Shown here piece after piece: positions 8,924 through 18,767 of a stretch of 64,000 nucleotides of DNA; position 1 is the first letter of the stretch, and every line of letters begins with the position of its first letter. Location of the stretch: contig WHUX01000224.1 of assembly GCA_015179025.1 (NCBI GenBank), forward strand, positions 19,046 through 83,045, written 5' to 3'. Source of the stretch: Terfezia claveryi (taxonomy: Eukaryota > Ascomycota > Pezizomycetes > Pezizales > Pezizaceae). Position numbers and translations under genes: made by a program. Under the pieces are notes generated by a model that was not told the origin of the DNA, did no database searches, and saw only the letters and a list, made by a program, of their open reading frames with translations.

Positions 8924-11139
8924 TTGACCTCGGTATCATCCTCCTCGATAGAGTCACTATAATCCTTATCTTCCATGCTACTTGGAAGAAATTTGGTGGG
9001 CCTATCTCTGCCAGGTACCAACAACCCCTTTCCCCGTTTGCTGGAGTCAGATTCAGTTAGTTGAGCTTCTTCTTCTTCAGTAGAACCCTCCGAAGCTTCC
9101 TATCTGCCCTATAGTCCTATATCTTCATCATCATCTTGCTTATTGGGTTTGTTATCGCAATCCTATCTACTGGTGAGTAAAGTTCTTTACATCAAGCGCG
9201 AGATGGATCAAGCATGAGGATGTACCTACCTCTTTAATATCCATCCCAATGTCCTCATCACTTAAGCAATTGTCGGCACCCCCCTCGGCTAATTCCTCTT
9301 GAATAGTCAGCATCTGACCCTCGAGTATGTTAGGGCCTTTGTCACTAGTTTTGTTGGCACCTGTGTCACTAGTTATGTTGGCACCTGTGTCACGTGTAGC
9401 TCCAGGGTCGGGTGTTGAGACTAGTGGAGTTGGCTCTTGGAATCGAGCATAGGCTCGGCGGTTTATCAGCACAACGTTAATAATGACTGCGAACTGCTGT
9501 ACTGGCTTGACCCTATTGCTTCCAATTCCCCATTTGGAATTTGGAAATCAGGAGCTCTTGTTACTCCTCCAATTCCAAGTATAATCTCTTCTGGTCATTC
9601 GAGAGTTGATACCACTGGTAGGGAATATATACCCTTTTGCGGATGAACATCAAGTCCCACGTCCTTTAGATAACTCTTTTGAAGTTTTCTAGTTCAACAT
9701 CGTTTAACTGGTTTCTTTGTGTACCGATTGCCCTTCTAGTTATTGTAGCGTATTTCGCTTCCTTAATCCCTGCTTTGAGTACTCTATTGACTTTTTGTCT
9801 TTTCTAGTCTTTGGCACACTCCCACGACAAAGGGGGGCCAAGCAGTTTCTTGTAGGTCTCTCGAATTTTTTTTGTGTGGGGATTAGTGGAAGTACCCCAT
9901 GCATTCCTCCCCCCACTAAATTCGGTATCTGGATTGAACTCCTGCGAGCCTCATGGGAAGTTAACATATTTGGCGTAAAGATTCCTTAGGGATAGGATGG
10001 CTAATCCTACACTTGTGTTTCTTTTTTAAGGAACATCCTCAGTTAGTTCAACTGTCCTTGTTCTTGGAACATCCGCAATTGAGGGTAGGTAGAAGACTAG
10101 TTCAGCTCTTGTCCTTCTTCTTGTTGGAACATCTTCAACTGGGGGGGAGACTAGGGCTAGTTGCCTCTTGTCCTCCTTCTTCTTATAACATCCTCAATTG
10201 AGGGTAATAATTCTGCTCTTATCTTCCTTTTTTTCGGAACATGCTCTATTATCTGTGCTGCCAGTGCTTTGCAAGTTGTTATGCCTTGTTTCTGAATAAG
10301 CTCTGGCCTCTTCCCCATCGAGCTAGCTGGTCCTTCCCGAGTTGACTTTTTTTTCTGCATGGCAGACTCTGGTGCCGGGCTGGCTGGCACTTTACCAGTT
10401 GTCTTACTTTTCTTCTGAGGATGGTCTGCATCAAAAACGATTGCAGTTTGCCTTTGCGGCCCCTGACGCCCACGATGTTCTAAAGACAAACTGACAGTTA
10501 ACGGCGCAGCACGGAAGACTGTTGTCGCCCGGGCGCCGCTCCCTCGCAGCGCGTGCCCACGGCCAGTTGTTAATGCAATCCATGCTGTGACGCTGTACCC
10601 TGGGGCTTTGCACCCTAGGGTTCAGCGTCGTGGAACAGCGCCCTGGCGCCCTATCTTATGCGTCCCCGCCCTCAAGCTGTATACTGTTTCTGCCCCCAGG
10701 CGCCAATCCATGGTCATACAACGTCCAGGTGCTACAAGAGCACAGTATGCCTCGGTAACGCAGGTGTGCGCCCTGGCACAACTACCTGACAGACAATATT
10801 TCCACTCTACTTGGCGCATGCGGAGAATAACTGTAATAGCAGCCAGGGAAACGCAGCCAGGCAGAGAGGGGCAGTCAGGCAAAGGCAGCCAGGTATAAGT
10901 AATACATTGCATGCTCTAGGTGAACTTGAGATTCTATATACACTGATAAGCCATATTTGTATTTCCACCGAACTATTCCATCATAGATCCCACTAGGACT
11001 CTGTTCCGCGCATATGCCTCCCACAATCCAGCCCTTCCTAGACCTCAGGAGTCTCCAAAGTAGTAACCGCCCGCGCTGATGTAGTTATCCACTGCCATAA
11101 GCAACCCCTAGCAGTAGAGCAATTAGCGAGGCAGTCCCA

Positions 11140-12640
11140 CAATGTTCATGGATTTGCTGCGAGTCTACATACCTAGCTATGTCTGTGCATATTGATAGGG
11201 GATATCTCGGGAGTGTCCTAAGAGCAATTAGCTAGGCAGTCCTACAGCGAGTTTGCTAGCGAGTCCACGAACCTAGCTATGTCTGTGCATATTGATAGGG
11301 GATATCTCGGGAGTGCACTTACACAGTCCTAAAAGCAATTAGCAATGCCCTCACATGGAGTCCACTAGGTAAGTTCACTTACCTAGCTATGTCTGTGCAT
11401 ATTAATAGGGCATATCTCGGGAGTGCACTTGTGGAGTCCTAAGAGCAATTAGCAATGCCCTCACATAGAGCCCGCTGGTTTTCTGGCGAGTTCACTTACC
11501 TAGCTATGTCTGTAATTGATAGGGGATACCTCAGGAGGGCAATTGCGGAGTCCTAAGAGCAATTAGTAATGCCTCCACATAGAGTCCGCTGGTTTTCTAG
11601 CGAGTTCACATACCTAGCTATGTCTATGAATATTGATAGGGGATATCTCGGCGGAGTCCTAAGAGAAATTAGCAATGCCCTCACATGGAGTCCGCTGGTT
11701 TTCTAGCGAGTTCATGTACCTAGCTATGCCTGTGTCTGCGCACATAGATTAGGGATATCTCACAACTGCACTTTGGGTGTCCTAAGAGCAATTAGCAATG
11801 CCTTCATATAGAGTCCACTGGTTTCTGGCAAGTTCACGTACCTAGCTATGCCTGTGTCTGCGCATATAGATTGGGGATATCTCGCAACTGCACTTTGGGC
11901 GTCCTAAGAGCAATTAGCAATGCCTTCATATAGAGTCTGCTGGTTTCTGGCGAGTTCAGTACCTAGCTATGCCTTCTCTGTGCACATAGATTTGGGATAT
12001 CTCGCAACTGCACTTTGGGTGTCCTAAGAGCAATTAGCAATGCCTTCACATAGAGTCCGCTGGTTTCTGGTGAGTTCAGTACCTAGCTATGCCTTCTCTA
12101 CGCACATAGATTGGGGATATCTCGCAACTGCACTTTGGGTGTCCTAAGAGCAATTAGCAATGCCTTTACATAGAGTCCGCTGGTTTCTGGCGAGTTCAGT
12201 ACCTAGCTTTGCCTTCTCTGCGCACATAGATTGAAGATATCTCGCAACTGCACTTTGGGCGTCCTAAGAGCAATTAGCAATGCCTTCACATAGAGTCTGC
12301 TAGTTTCTAGCAAGTTCACGTACCTAGCTATAACTGTGTCTGCGCATATAGATTGGGGATATCTCGCAACTGCACTTTGGGCATCCTAAGAGCAATTAGT
12401 AATGCCTTCACATAGAGTCCGCAGGTTTCTGGCGAGTTCAGTACCTAGCTATGCCTTCTCTACGCACATAGATTGGGGATATCTTGCAACTGCACTTTGG
12501 GCGTCCTAAGAGCAATTAGCTAGGCCTTCACATAGAGTCCGCGGGTTGTCTGGCGAGTTCACGCACCTGGCTATGTCTGCGCACATAGATGGGGGATATC
12601 TCGAGAGTGTACTAGGGGACTCCTAACCTCAGCGCTGGCT
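11140..12640 (+). repeat. Left-arm tandem array, about 12 units of 105-123 bp
   Basis: Each unit contains CCTAAGAGCAATTAGCAATG, CATAGAGTCCGCTGG, GTACCTAGCTATG and GGGGATATCTCG. Units start near 11216, 11327, 11437, 11551, 11658, 11780, 11903, 12021, 12141, 12261, 12384 and 12504. Subtypes are visible: inner units have CGCACATAGATTGGGGATA, outer units CATATTGATAGGGGATA. Confidence 0.85.
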
Positions 12641-12929
12641 GCTTGACCTTCTACCGACTACTGGCTGGCTGCGTTATGTGTCATACCTGTGAAAAGAGGG
12701 GGTGCACGTGCTCTCGTGTTCTGTTGGTTCATGCAGCCCTGGAAATATGTATCGGTTGACGTGGCCGGGAAATATGTGTTGATTGGTCGGAAGGCAGATT
12801 TGCGTACGCTGGTCTGACAGATCAGCACATGCACGTTTCAGGCTATATATGCCCGCCAGCCGTAGGTTTACCGAAGTGGGTAATAGGTATGGAAGATAAG
12901 CACTGATGGCGGGCTTGTTCATATGGACT

Positions 12930-13520
12930 TGTGCATGCGAGAAACTCATGCTTTTGGAGACTTATATATATATATGCAAGAAACTCATACTTTTGGAGAT
13001 ATATATATATAAATGCGAGAAACTCGTGCTTTGGAGATATATATATATATATGCGAGAAACTCATGCTTTTGGAGATATATATATATATATGCGAGAAAC
13101 TCGTGCTTTGGACACTTATATATATATATGCAAGAAACTCATGCTTTTGGAGACTTATATATATATATGCACGAAACTCATACTTTTGGGGATATATATA
13201 TATAAATGCGAGAAACTCGTGCTTCAGAGATATATATATATATATGTGAGAAACTCATGCTTTTGGAGATATATATATATATATGCACGAAACTCATGCT
13301 TTTGGGGATATATATATATATATGTGAGAAACTCGTGCTTTAGAGATATATATATATATATATGCAAGAAACTCGTGCTTTTGGAGATATATAGAGAAAT
13401 GCATGCATTCGCGGGCAAATATATATATATGTGTGCGAAACTCGTACTTTTGGAGACATAGAGAAATGCATACATTCGTGGGCAAGACTAATATATATGC
13501 ATAGGCGAGAAACTTATGCA
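12930..13520 (+). repeat. Left-arm AT-rich array GCGAGAAACTCATGCTTTTG(TA)n
   Basis: About a dozen units of 36-45 bp combine a GCGAGAAACTCRTGCTTTTG core with a (TA)n run. Long open frames here (repeated YIYICEKLMLLE-like strings) exist in several frames on both strands and are repeat artefacts. Confidence 0.85.
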
Positions 13521-13559
13521 TTGGCAGCCACTAGATCTACATGAAATCAATCTATAACC

Positions 13560-14060
13560 CTCAAAAGCACGAGATTCTCGCATATATACTAATAAGCCTC
13601 AAAAGCACGAGTTTCTCGCATATATATATATAAGTCTCCAAAAGCATGAGTTTCTCGCATTTATGTATATATATCTCCAAAAGCATAAGTTTCTCGTATA
13701 TATATATATAAGTCTCCAAAAGCATGAGTTTCTCGCATATATATATATATATCTCCAAAGCACGAGTTTCTCGCATTTATATATATATATCTCCAAAAGC
13801 ATGAGTTTCATGCATATATATATATAAGTCTCCAAAAGCATGAGTTTCATGCATATATAAGTATATATATATCTCCAAAAGCATGAGTTTCTCACATATA
13901 TATATATATATCTCCAAAAGCATGAGTTTCTCGCATATATATATATATATCTCCAAAGCACGAGTTTCTCGCATTTATATATATATATCTCTAAAAGCAT
14001 GAGTTTCTTGCATATATATATATAAGTCTCCAAAAGCATGAGTTTCTCGCATGCACAAGT
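13560..14060 (-). repeat. Right-arm AT-rich array, inverted copy
   Basis: Units CCAAAAGCATGAGTTTCTCG(CATATA)n are the reverse complement of the left-arm array, beginning about 40 bp after the palindrome centre. Confidence 0.85.
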
Positions 14061-14329
14061 CCATATGAACAAGCCCGCCATCAGTGCTCCTATTACCCAC
14101 TTCGGTAAATCCATGGCTGGCGGGCTTATGTAGCCTGAAACATGCATGTGCTGATCTGTCACACCAGCGTGTGCAAATCTGCCTTTCGACCAATCAACAC
14201 ATATTTCTCGGCTGCGTCAACCGACACATATTTCTAGGGCTGCGCGAACCAACAGAACACGAGAGCACGTGCACCCCCTCTTTTTAAAGGTATGACACAT
14301 AACGCAGCCAGCCAGTAGTCGGCGGAAGG

Positions 14330-15540
14330 TCAAGCAGCCAGCGCGGAGGTTAGGACTCCCTCAGTGCACTCTCGAGATATCCCCCATCTATGTGCGCAGA
14401 CATAGCCAGGTGCATGAACTTGCCAGACAACCCACGGACTCTATGTGAAGGCCTAGCTAATTGCTCTTAGGACGCCCAAAGTGCAGTTTCGAGATATCCC
14501 CAATTTATGTGCGCAGAGAAGGTATAGCTAGGTACTGAACTCGCTAGAAACCAGCGGACTCTATGTGAAGGCATTGCTACCTAATTCCTCTTAGGACACC
14601 CAAAGTGCAGTTGCGAGATATCCCCAATCTATATGCGCAGAGAAGGCATAGCTAGGTACTGAACTCGCCAGAAACCAGCGGACTCTATGTGAAGGCATTG
14701 CTAATTGCTCTTAGTACGCCCAAAGTGCAGTTGCGAGATATCCCCAATCTATGTGCACAGAGAAGGCATAGCTAGGTACTAAACTCGCCAGAAACCTGCG
14801 GACTCTATATGAAGGCATTGCTAATTGCTCTTAGAACGCCCAAAGTGCAGTTGCGAGATATCCCCAATCTATATGCGCAGACACAGGTATAGCTAGGTAC
14901 GTGAACTTGCCAGAAACCAGCGGACTCTATGTGAAGGCATTGCTAATTGCTCTTAGGACACCCAAAGTGCAGTTGTGAGATATCCCCAATCTATGTGCGC
15001 AGACACAGGCATAGCTAGGTACTTGAACTCACCAGAAAACCAGCGGACTCCATGTGAGGGTATTGCTAATTTCTCTTTGGACTCCACCGAGATATCCCCT
15101 ATCAATATTCACAGACATAGCTAGGTATGTGAACTCGCTAGAAAACCAGCGGACTCTATGTGGAGGCATTGCTAATTGCCCTTAGGACTCCGCAAGTGCC
15201 CTCCTGAGGTATCCCCTATCAATTACAGACATAGCTAGGTGAGTGAACTCGCTAGAAAACCAGCAGGCTCCATGTGAGTGCCTTACTAATTGCTCTTAGG
15301 ACTCCGTAAGTGCACTTTCGAGATATTCCCTATCAATATGCACAGACATAGCCAGGTATGTGGACTCGCCAGATAACCAGCGGACTCTATGTGGAGGCAT
15401 TACTAATTGCTCTTAGGACTCCGCAAGTGCACTCGCGAGATATCCCCTATCAATATGCATAGACATAGTTAGGTACGTGGACTCGCTAGCAAATCTCGGA
15501 CTTCGTGGGACTGTCTAGCTAATTGCTCTACTACTAGGGG
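14330..15540 (-). repeat. Right-arm tandem array, inverted copy, about 10 units
   Basis: Units with GCTAATTGCTCTTAGGAC, GCAGTTGCGAGATATCCCC and GCATAGCTAGGTAC are the reverse complement of the 11140-12640 array. The same inner/outer subtype order is mirrored, which argues that the arms arose by inversion of a formed array. The right arm has fewer units. Confidence 0.8.
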
Positions 15541-16149
15541 TTGCTTGTGGCAGTGGATAATTACATCAGCGAGGGCGGTTACTACTTTGGAGACTGCTGA
15601 GGTCTGGGAAGGGCTGGATTGTGGGAGGCATATGTGCAGGGCAGAGTCCTAGTAGGATCTATGATGGAATGGTTCAGGGGAAGTACAAATATGGCTCATC
15701 AGTGTATATAGAAGCTCAAGTTCACCTAGTGCATGTAATGTATTGCTTATACCTGGCTGCCTTTGCCTGACTGCCCCTCTCTGCCTGGCTGTGTTTGCCT
15801 GGCTGCTATTACCATTATTCTCCGTGTGCACCAAGTAGAGTGGACATGTTGCCTGTCAGGTTGTTGTGCCAGGGCGCACACCTGCGTTACAGAGGCATAC
15901 TACGGTCTTATAGCACCTGGACGTTGATTGACTATGGATTGGCGCCTAGGGGCAGAAACAGTATATGGCTTGAGGGCGCGGATGTATAAGATAGGGTGCC
16001 AGGGCGCTGTTGCACAATACTGAACCCTAGGGTGCCAACCTTCTAATTACAACGTCAGGGTGTGGATCACATCAACCGGTGGCCGTTACGGCACATGGGG
16101 TGACCAGGCGTCCAAAGGGTTAGTATAGTCTGTCAGGAGGCCTAGAGGG

Positions 16150-16460
16150 GCATTGAGGCGAGGAAAAATCTTTCGTGATATAGCATTGCAGATCTTAAAC
16201 ACAAACTTTATCAGTCTTTCCACTCTGGACTCAACGTTATTCCATTTCACATGACCTCTATGACAGCCTTCGTGATACGACTTTGCAATACATACCCCTT
16301 CATTATCTTCACAGCTGCTAGTTATTCAGACAGGAATATCTGTGATTGAGATAACTGATAGTTAGTGAATAAGCTAACTTCAGATTTCCTGATACGACCT
16401 CCATCACAGCCTCTGTAATATCCTCTGTGATAGCATCCGTGACATAGCTTTGCACATACC
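16150..16460. repeat. Degenerate TCCGTGATA/TCTGTGATA array
   Basis: The motif (T)CYGTGAYA recurs at irregular spacing with TTGCA(A/C)ATACCCCTTCGTTATC blocks occurring twice (about 16290 and 16450). It resembles the TCCGTGACA arrays elsewhere in the window. No gene seen. Confidence 0.5.
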
Positions 16461-16981
16461 CCTTCGTTATCTTTACAGCAGATTATATAGATGCAAATCA
16501 CCATACAAGTGCTGATGATTCCTTAGACCTGGTAGATAAATAGAAGATAACCACCAAAACCCTTTTTTCGTGCAAAGAAATGAATTCTTTATTTACAAGC
16601 AAACCTGAATGCTATTAACCGAACATGGCCATGTGACTAGCGTCACCACGAGGTGTGCACATAAGTGCTTACATTGTAAATTTCACCTGCACTCAAGTCA
16701 CCATATGAATAAATGGGTCCATGTTTAATTTTGGTTGACATGGAAGAATATTGGGCCAAAATGAAAATCAGAAGAGCCCGGCCCAATCTCAATACTAAAA
16801 CTTCCCCCCATAGCGGCCTCCTCGATGACTTGTGCTTCCTACTGCCTTTGCCATCGCTTTTGTTTGTGAACCTAGCATCGCCAGGTTGACTGGTCCTTGG
16901 ACCACCTTGTCCTTCTTGAGTTAATAGTCTCAACTGCAGGCAAAGAAAGATTTAGGGGCTGATTTATGGAATTCTGCTACT
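16461..16981 (-). other. Possible exon fragment left of gypsy copy 1
   Basis: On the minus strand a branch/acceptor-like CCCTAAATCTTTCTTTGCCT followed by GCAG precedes a frame reading RLLTQEGQGGPRTSQPGDAR and KGSRKHKSSRRPL (16643-16933), which is basic and unrecognised. The gypsy insertion at 16982 separates it from an acidic minus-strand frame at 23296-23499. Whether they were one gene is unproven. Confidence 0.25.
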
Positions 16982-17508
16982 TGTCACAACCGTGTTCTTC
17001 GTCTTGATTTGACACTCGAACAGGCTTGTTCGGGTGTCGTACTGTTCTGACACTCGAATAGGCTTGTTCAGATGTCCTCGATGGGTGATTGTTATCTTAG
17101 CTTCCAAGATAGGAATCTCGGGAAGCTTATTCCTTCCACGGCCTTGGCCTGGAATCATGTATATATATCTTCGTTTCTCCGCCTTCTCGTTGGATCCCAT
17201 CCAACGTCTTGTATACCTAATACAGGACCTTGTCTCTCCGCGAAGGTGTACCTCCCTTGTACACCCCCTCACCTTGCCTTGTCCCATGAATAACTCTGCA
17301 GCACAGCTGCCCCCCTCTCTGACACACATGGCAACTACCTCCGCATGTCTAGTGCCCCTTGCCCTCTGCCCCTCTGGCCTCTTGCTCTTGCCCACCCGTC
17401 CCAGCCTTCCCTGGTCACACACGTAGCATTCCTACGTGAGTGTCACCCTAGCCTTGCCCTTGCCCTAGCGTACCCCTTGGTCGCCTTGTCCCCAGAGCCG
17501 TCGTTATA
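16982..17508 (+). repeat. 5' LTR of gypsy copy 1
   Basis: Starts TGTCACAACCG and ends CGTCGTTATA (3' LTR: CGTTACA). It has a TATA box GTATATATAT at 17159-17168 and, about 36 bp downstream, an inverted repeat CGTTGGAT-CCC-ATCCAACG (17188-17206). The segment 17199-17207 is complementary to the primer-binding site. Confidence 0.95.
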
Positions 17509-17510
17509 CT

Positions 17511-17519
17511 ATGTTGGAT
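17511..17519 (+). promoter_or_regulatory. Candidate self-primed primer-binding site
   Basis: Two bases after the LTR, ATGTTGGAT pairs (one G-U) with ATCCAACGT at 17199-17207, which lies at the expected transcript start, about 36 bp after the TATA box. In copy 2 the same pairing is perfect. Tf1/sushi-type gypsy elements prime reverse transcription from the 5' end of their own RNA in this way. I did not recognise a tRNA 3'-end match, but that is not an exhaustive check. Confidence 0.5.
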
Positions 17520-17543
17520 CACTCTGATCAACCGGTACGCTCA

Positions 17544-18767
17544 ATGGCTACTCAAGACTCCACTCTCACTGCCAGGTTTCGAGCCTGGCAAGCCCTGCCT
17601 ATTCCTATGAACCAGGCCGACTTCGGCAGTTATCGCCAGACCATTATCGACATATACCTTGCTGCGGATGCCTTAGGCCAATGGCTGGAATCAGCCATAC
17701 ATGAAGGCCAACAAAAACAGACCAAGACCAATGACGAGGTCACGATACTCACTGAAGACCTCCTCTCATGCCAGGCCGACCTCGCCTCCTGCCAAAGCAA
17801 CCTCGCAACCGCCCAGAACGACTTAATCAATGAAAGAAGAACCATCCAGACTCTGAATAGGGCCCTGGACACGATTGGAAGCCAAGTAGCACCCCAAGCA
17901 CCCCAGGCACCCAAGACCCAGGATCTCCCCACCCCACCGAAGTTTAATGGTAACAGGACTCGCCTGAAAGCCTGTAAAAATTCCATCAAGATCAAACTGA
18001 ATGGGGATGCTGCAAAGTTCCCTACCATTCAGCACCGATTAGCCTATGTATACGGACTACTGGAGGGCATAGCTTTGGACCAGGTCCAACCCTATGTGCT
18101 CGATGACCACTTCAACCTCCCTGACATCGCTGCTTTATTCACAATCCTCGACTGCGCTTTTGGAGACCCAGATTCCGCGGGTAAAGCAACTCGTGCTCTC
18201 CGAGAACTAAAATAGAGAGCACATGACCTCTCAGCATATGTGGCTGAATTCTCAAGGTTGGCAGCAGAGGTGGAATGGAACGATCGGGTGAAGCAGGAAC
18301 AATTCGAAGAAGGCCTCAATATTGAGCTTAAAAAGGCCCTCCTGCAATCTCCAGATGTTAAAACTCTCGACGAATACATTGATCAGGCATCCAAAATGGA
18401 GCAAAAGATGGCTAGGTTGAGAGTCCAGGCCAGCGCCCCCAGTACCTATCGACCTCCTGTTAAAACCCAGCACCTCCAGCAACAAACTCAACTCCAGAAC
18501 CCTAGCCCTCAGACCCAAGTTACAGCCAATAAGCCAGCCCACCCATCTCTGGTAGCGGGCGGCACCACCCCCATAGATTTATCATTAGGAAGGCCCCACC
18601 TAACACAAGAAGAGAGGTAACGTCGCTGTAATAATGGATTGTAGATTGCCTGTGGGAAAGGGGATTACTTCATCGCAGCCTGTCCCCTCCGCAAAAACCG
18701 CTCCCTGGCCGTACATGCAATATCCGAGACCCTGGAAGAGTCGGGAAAAACGGAGTCCCTTGCCTAG
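17544..18767 (+). pseudogene. Gypsy copy 1 gag (capsid/nucleocapsid), decayed
   Basis: Gag forms the intracellular particle that packages retrotransposon RNA. The chosen start MATQDSTLT matches MSEQTPLPT of copy 2. A coiled-coil-like heptad region (LTEDLLSCQADLASCQSNLA) leads to DLPTPPKFNGNRTRLKAC and the capsid segment AYVAEFSRLAAEVEW. A TAG at 18213-18215 replaces the Gln codon of copy 2. The zinc knuckle is broken: its first Cys is a TAG and its His is Tyr, leaving IACGKGDYFIAACPL where copy 2 has CIACGKADHFIAACPL. It ends SLA-stop at 18765-18767, overlapping the pol frame. Confidence 0.85.

Larger units (their letters stand above)
7055..10489 (-). pseudogene. Acidic-tailed protein family 2, copy D (split by an LTR element)
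   Basis: No catalogued domain is recognised. From 10489 the frame starts MSLEHRGRQG and runs through a Lys/Arg-rich, repeat-containing N-terminus. It then gives YAKYVNFP-stop, EFNPDTEFSGGR, WGTSTNPHTKKIRETYKKLL, KRQKVNRVLKAGI, GTQRNQLNDV, TWDLMFIRKRVYI and DQKRLYLELE, each matching gene C at 42150-43441 in order. An intron with acceptor CACCAG near 9170 follows DNCLSDEDIGMDIKE. The C-terminus is acidic (DKDYSDSIEEDDTEV) and is interrupted at 8923 by the 1.7-kb LTR element. After removing it and one TTGAC copy the frame continues NKQVYRRILHRG and ends in another acidic run (EDADDEEGEDKDK) at 7055. TGG to TAG and other stops mark decay. Confidence 0.6.
10500..16135. mobile_element. Giant (about 5.6 kb) imperfect palindrome of nested tandem repeats
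   Basis: The left arm (about 10500-13520) is reverse-complementary to the right arm (about 13560-16135). From the outside in, both arms have a GC-rich outer block containing CACCCTAGGGTTCAG, a tandem array of about 110-bp units, a single-copy block carrying GGGGGTGCACGTGCTCTCG, and an AT-rich array of GCGAGAAACTCATGCTTTTG units. The centre is near 13540. Outer homology fades gradually (about 10500 and 16135), and no target duplication is clear. The form suits a foldback transposon or an inverted duplication. No protein gene is credible inside. Confidence 0.85.

Noticed and set aside
12906..14193. Long open frames of YIYICEKLMLLE-like repeats on both strands
   Set aside because: They arise from the GCGAGAAACTC...(TA)n array, are open in several frames and both orientations, and have no non-repeat sequence.
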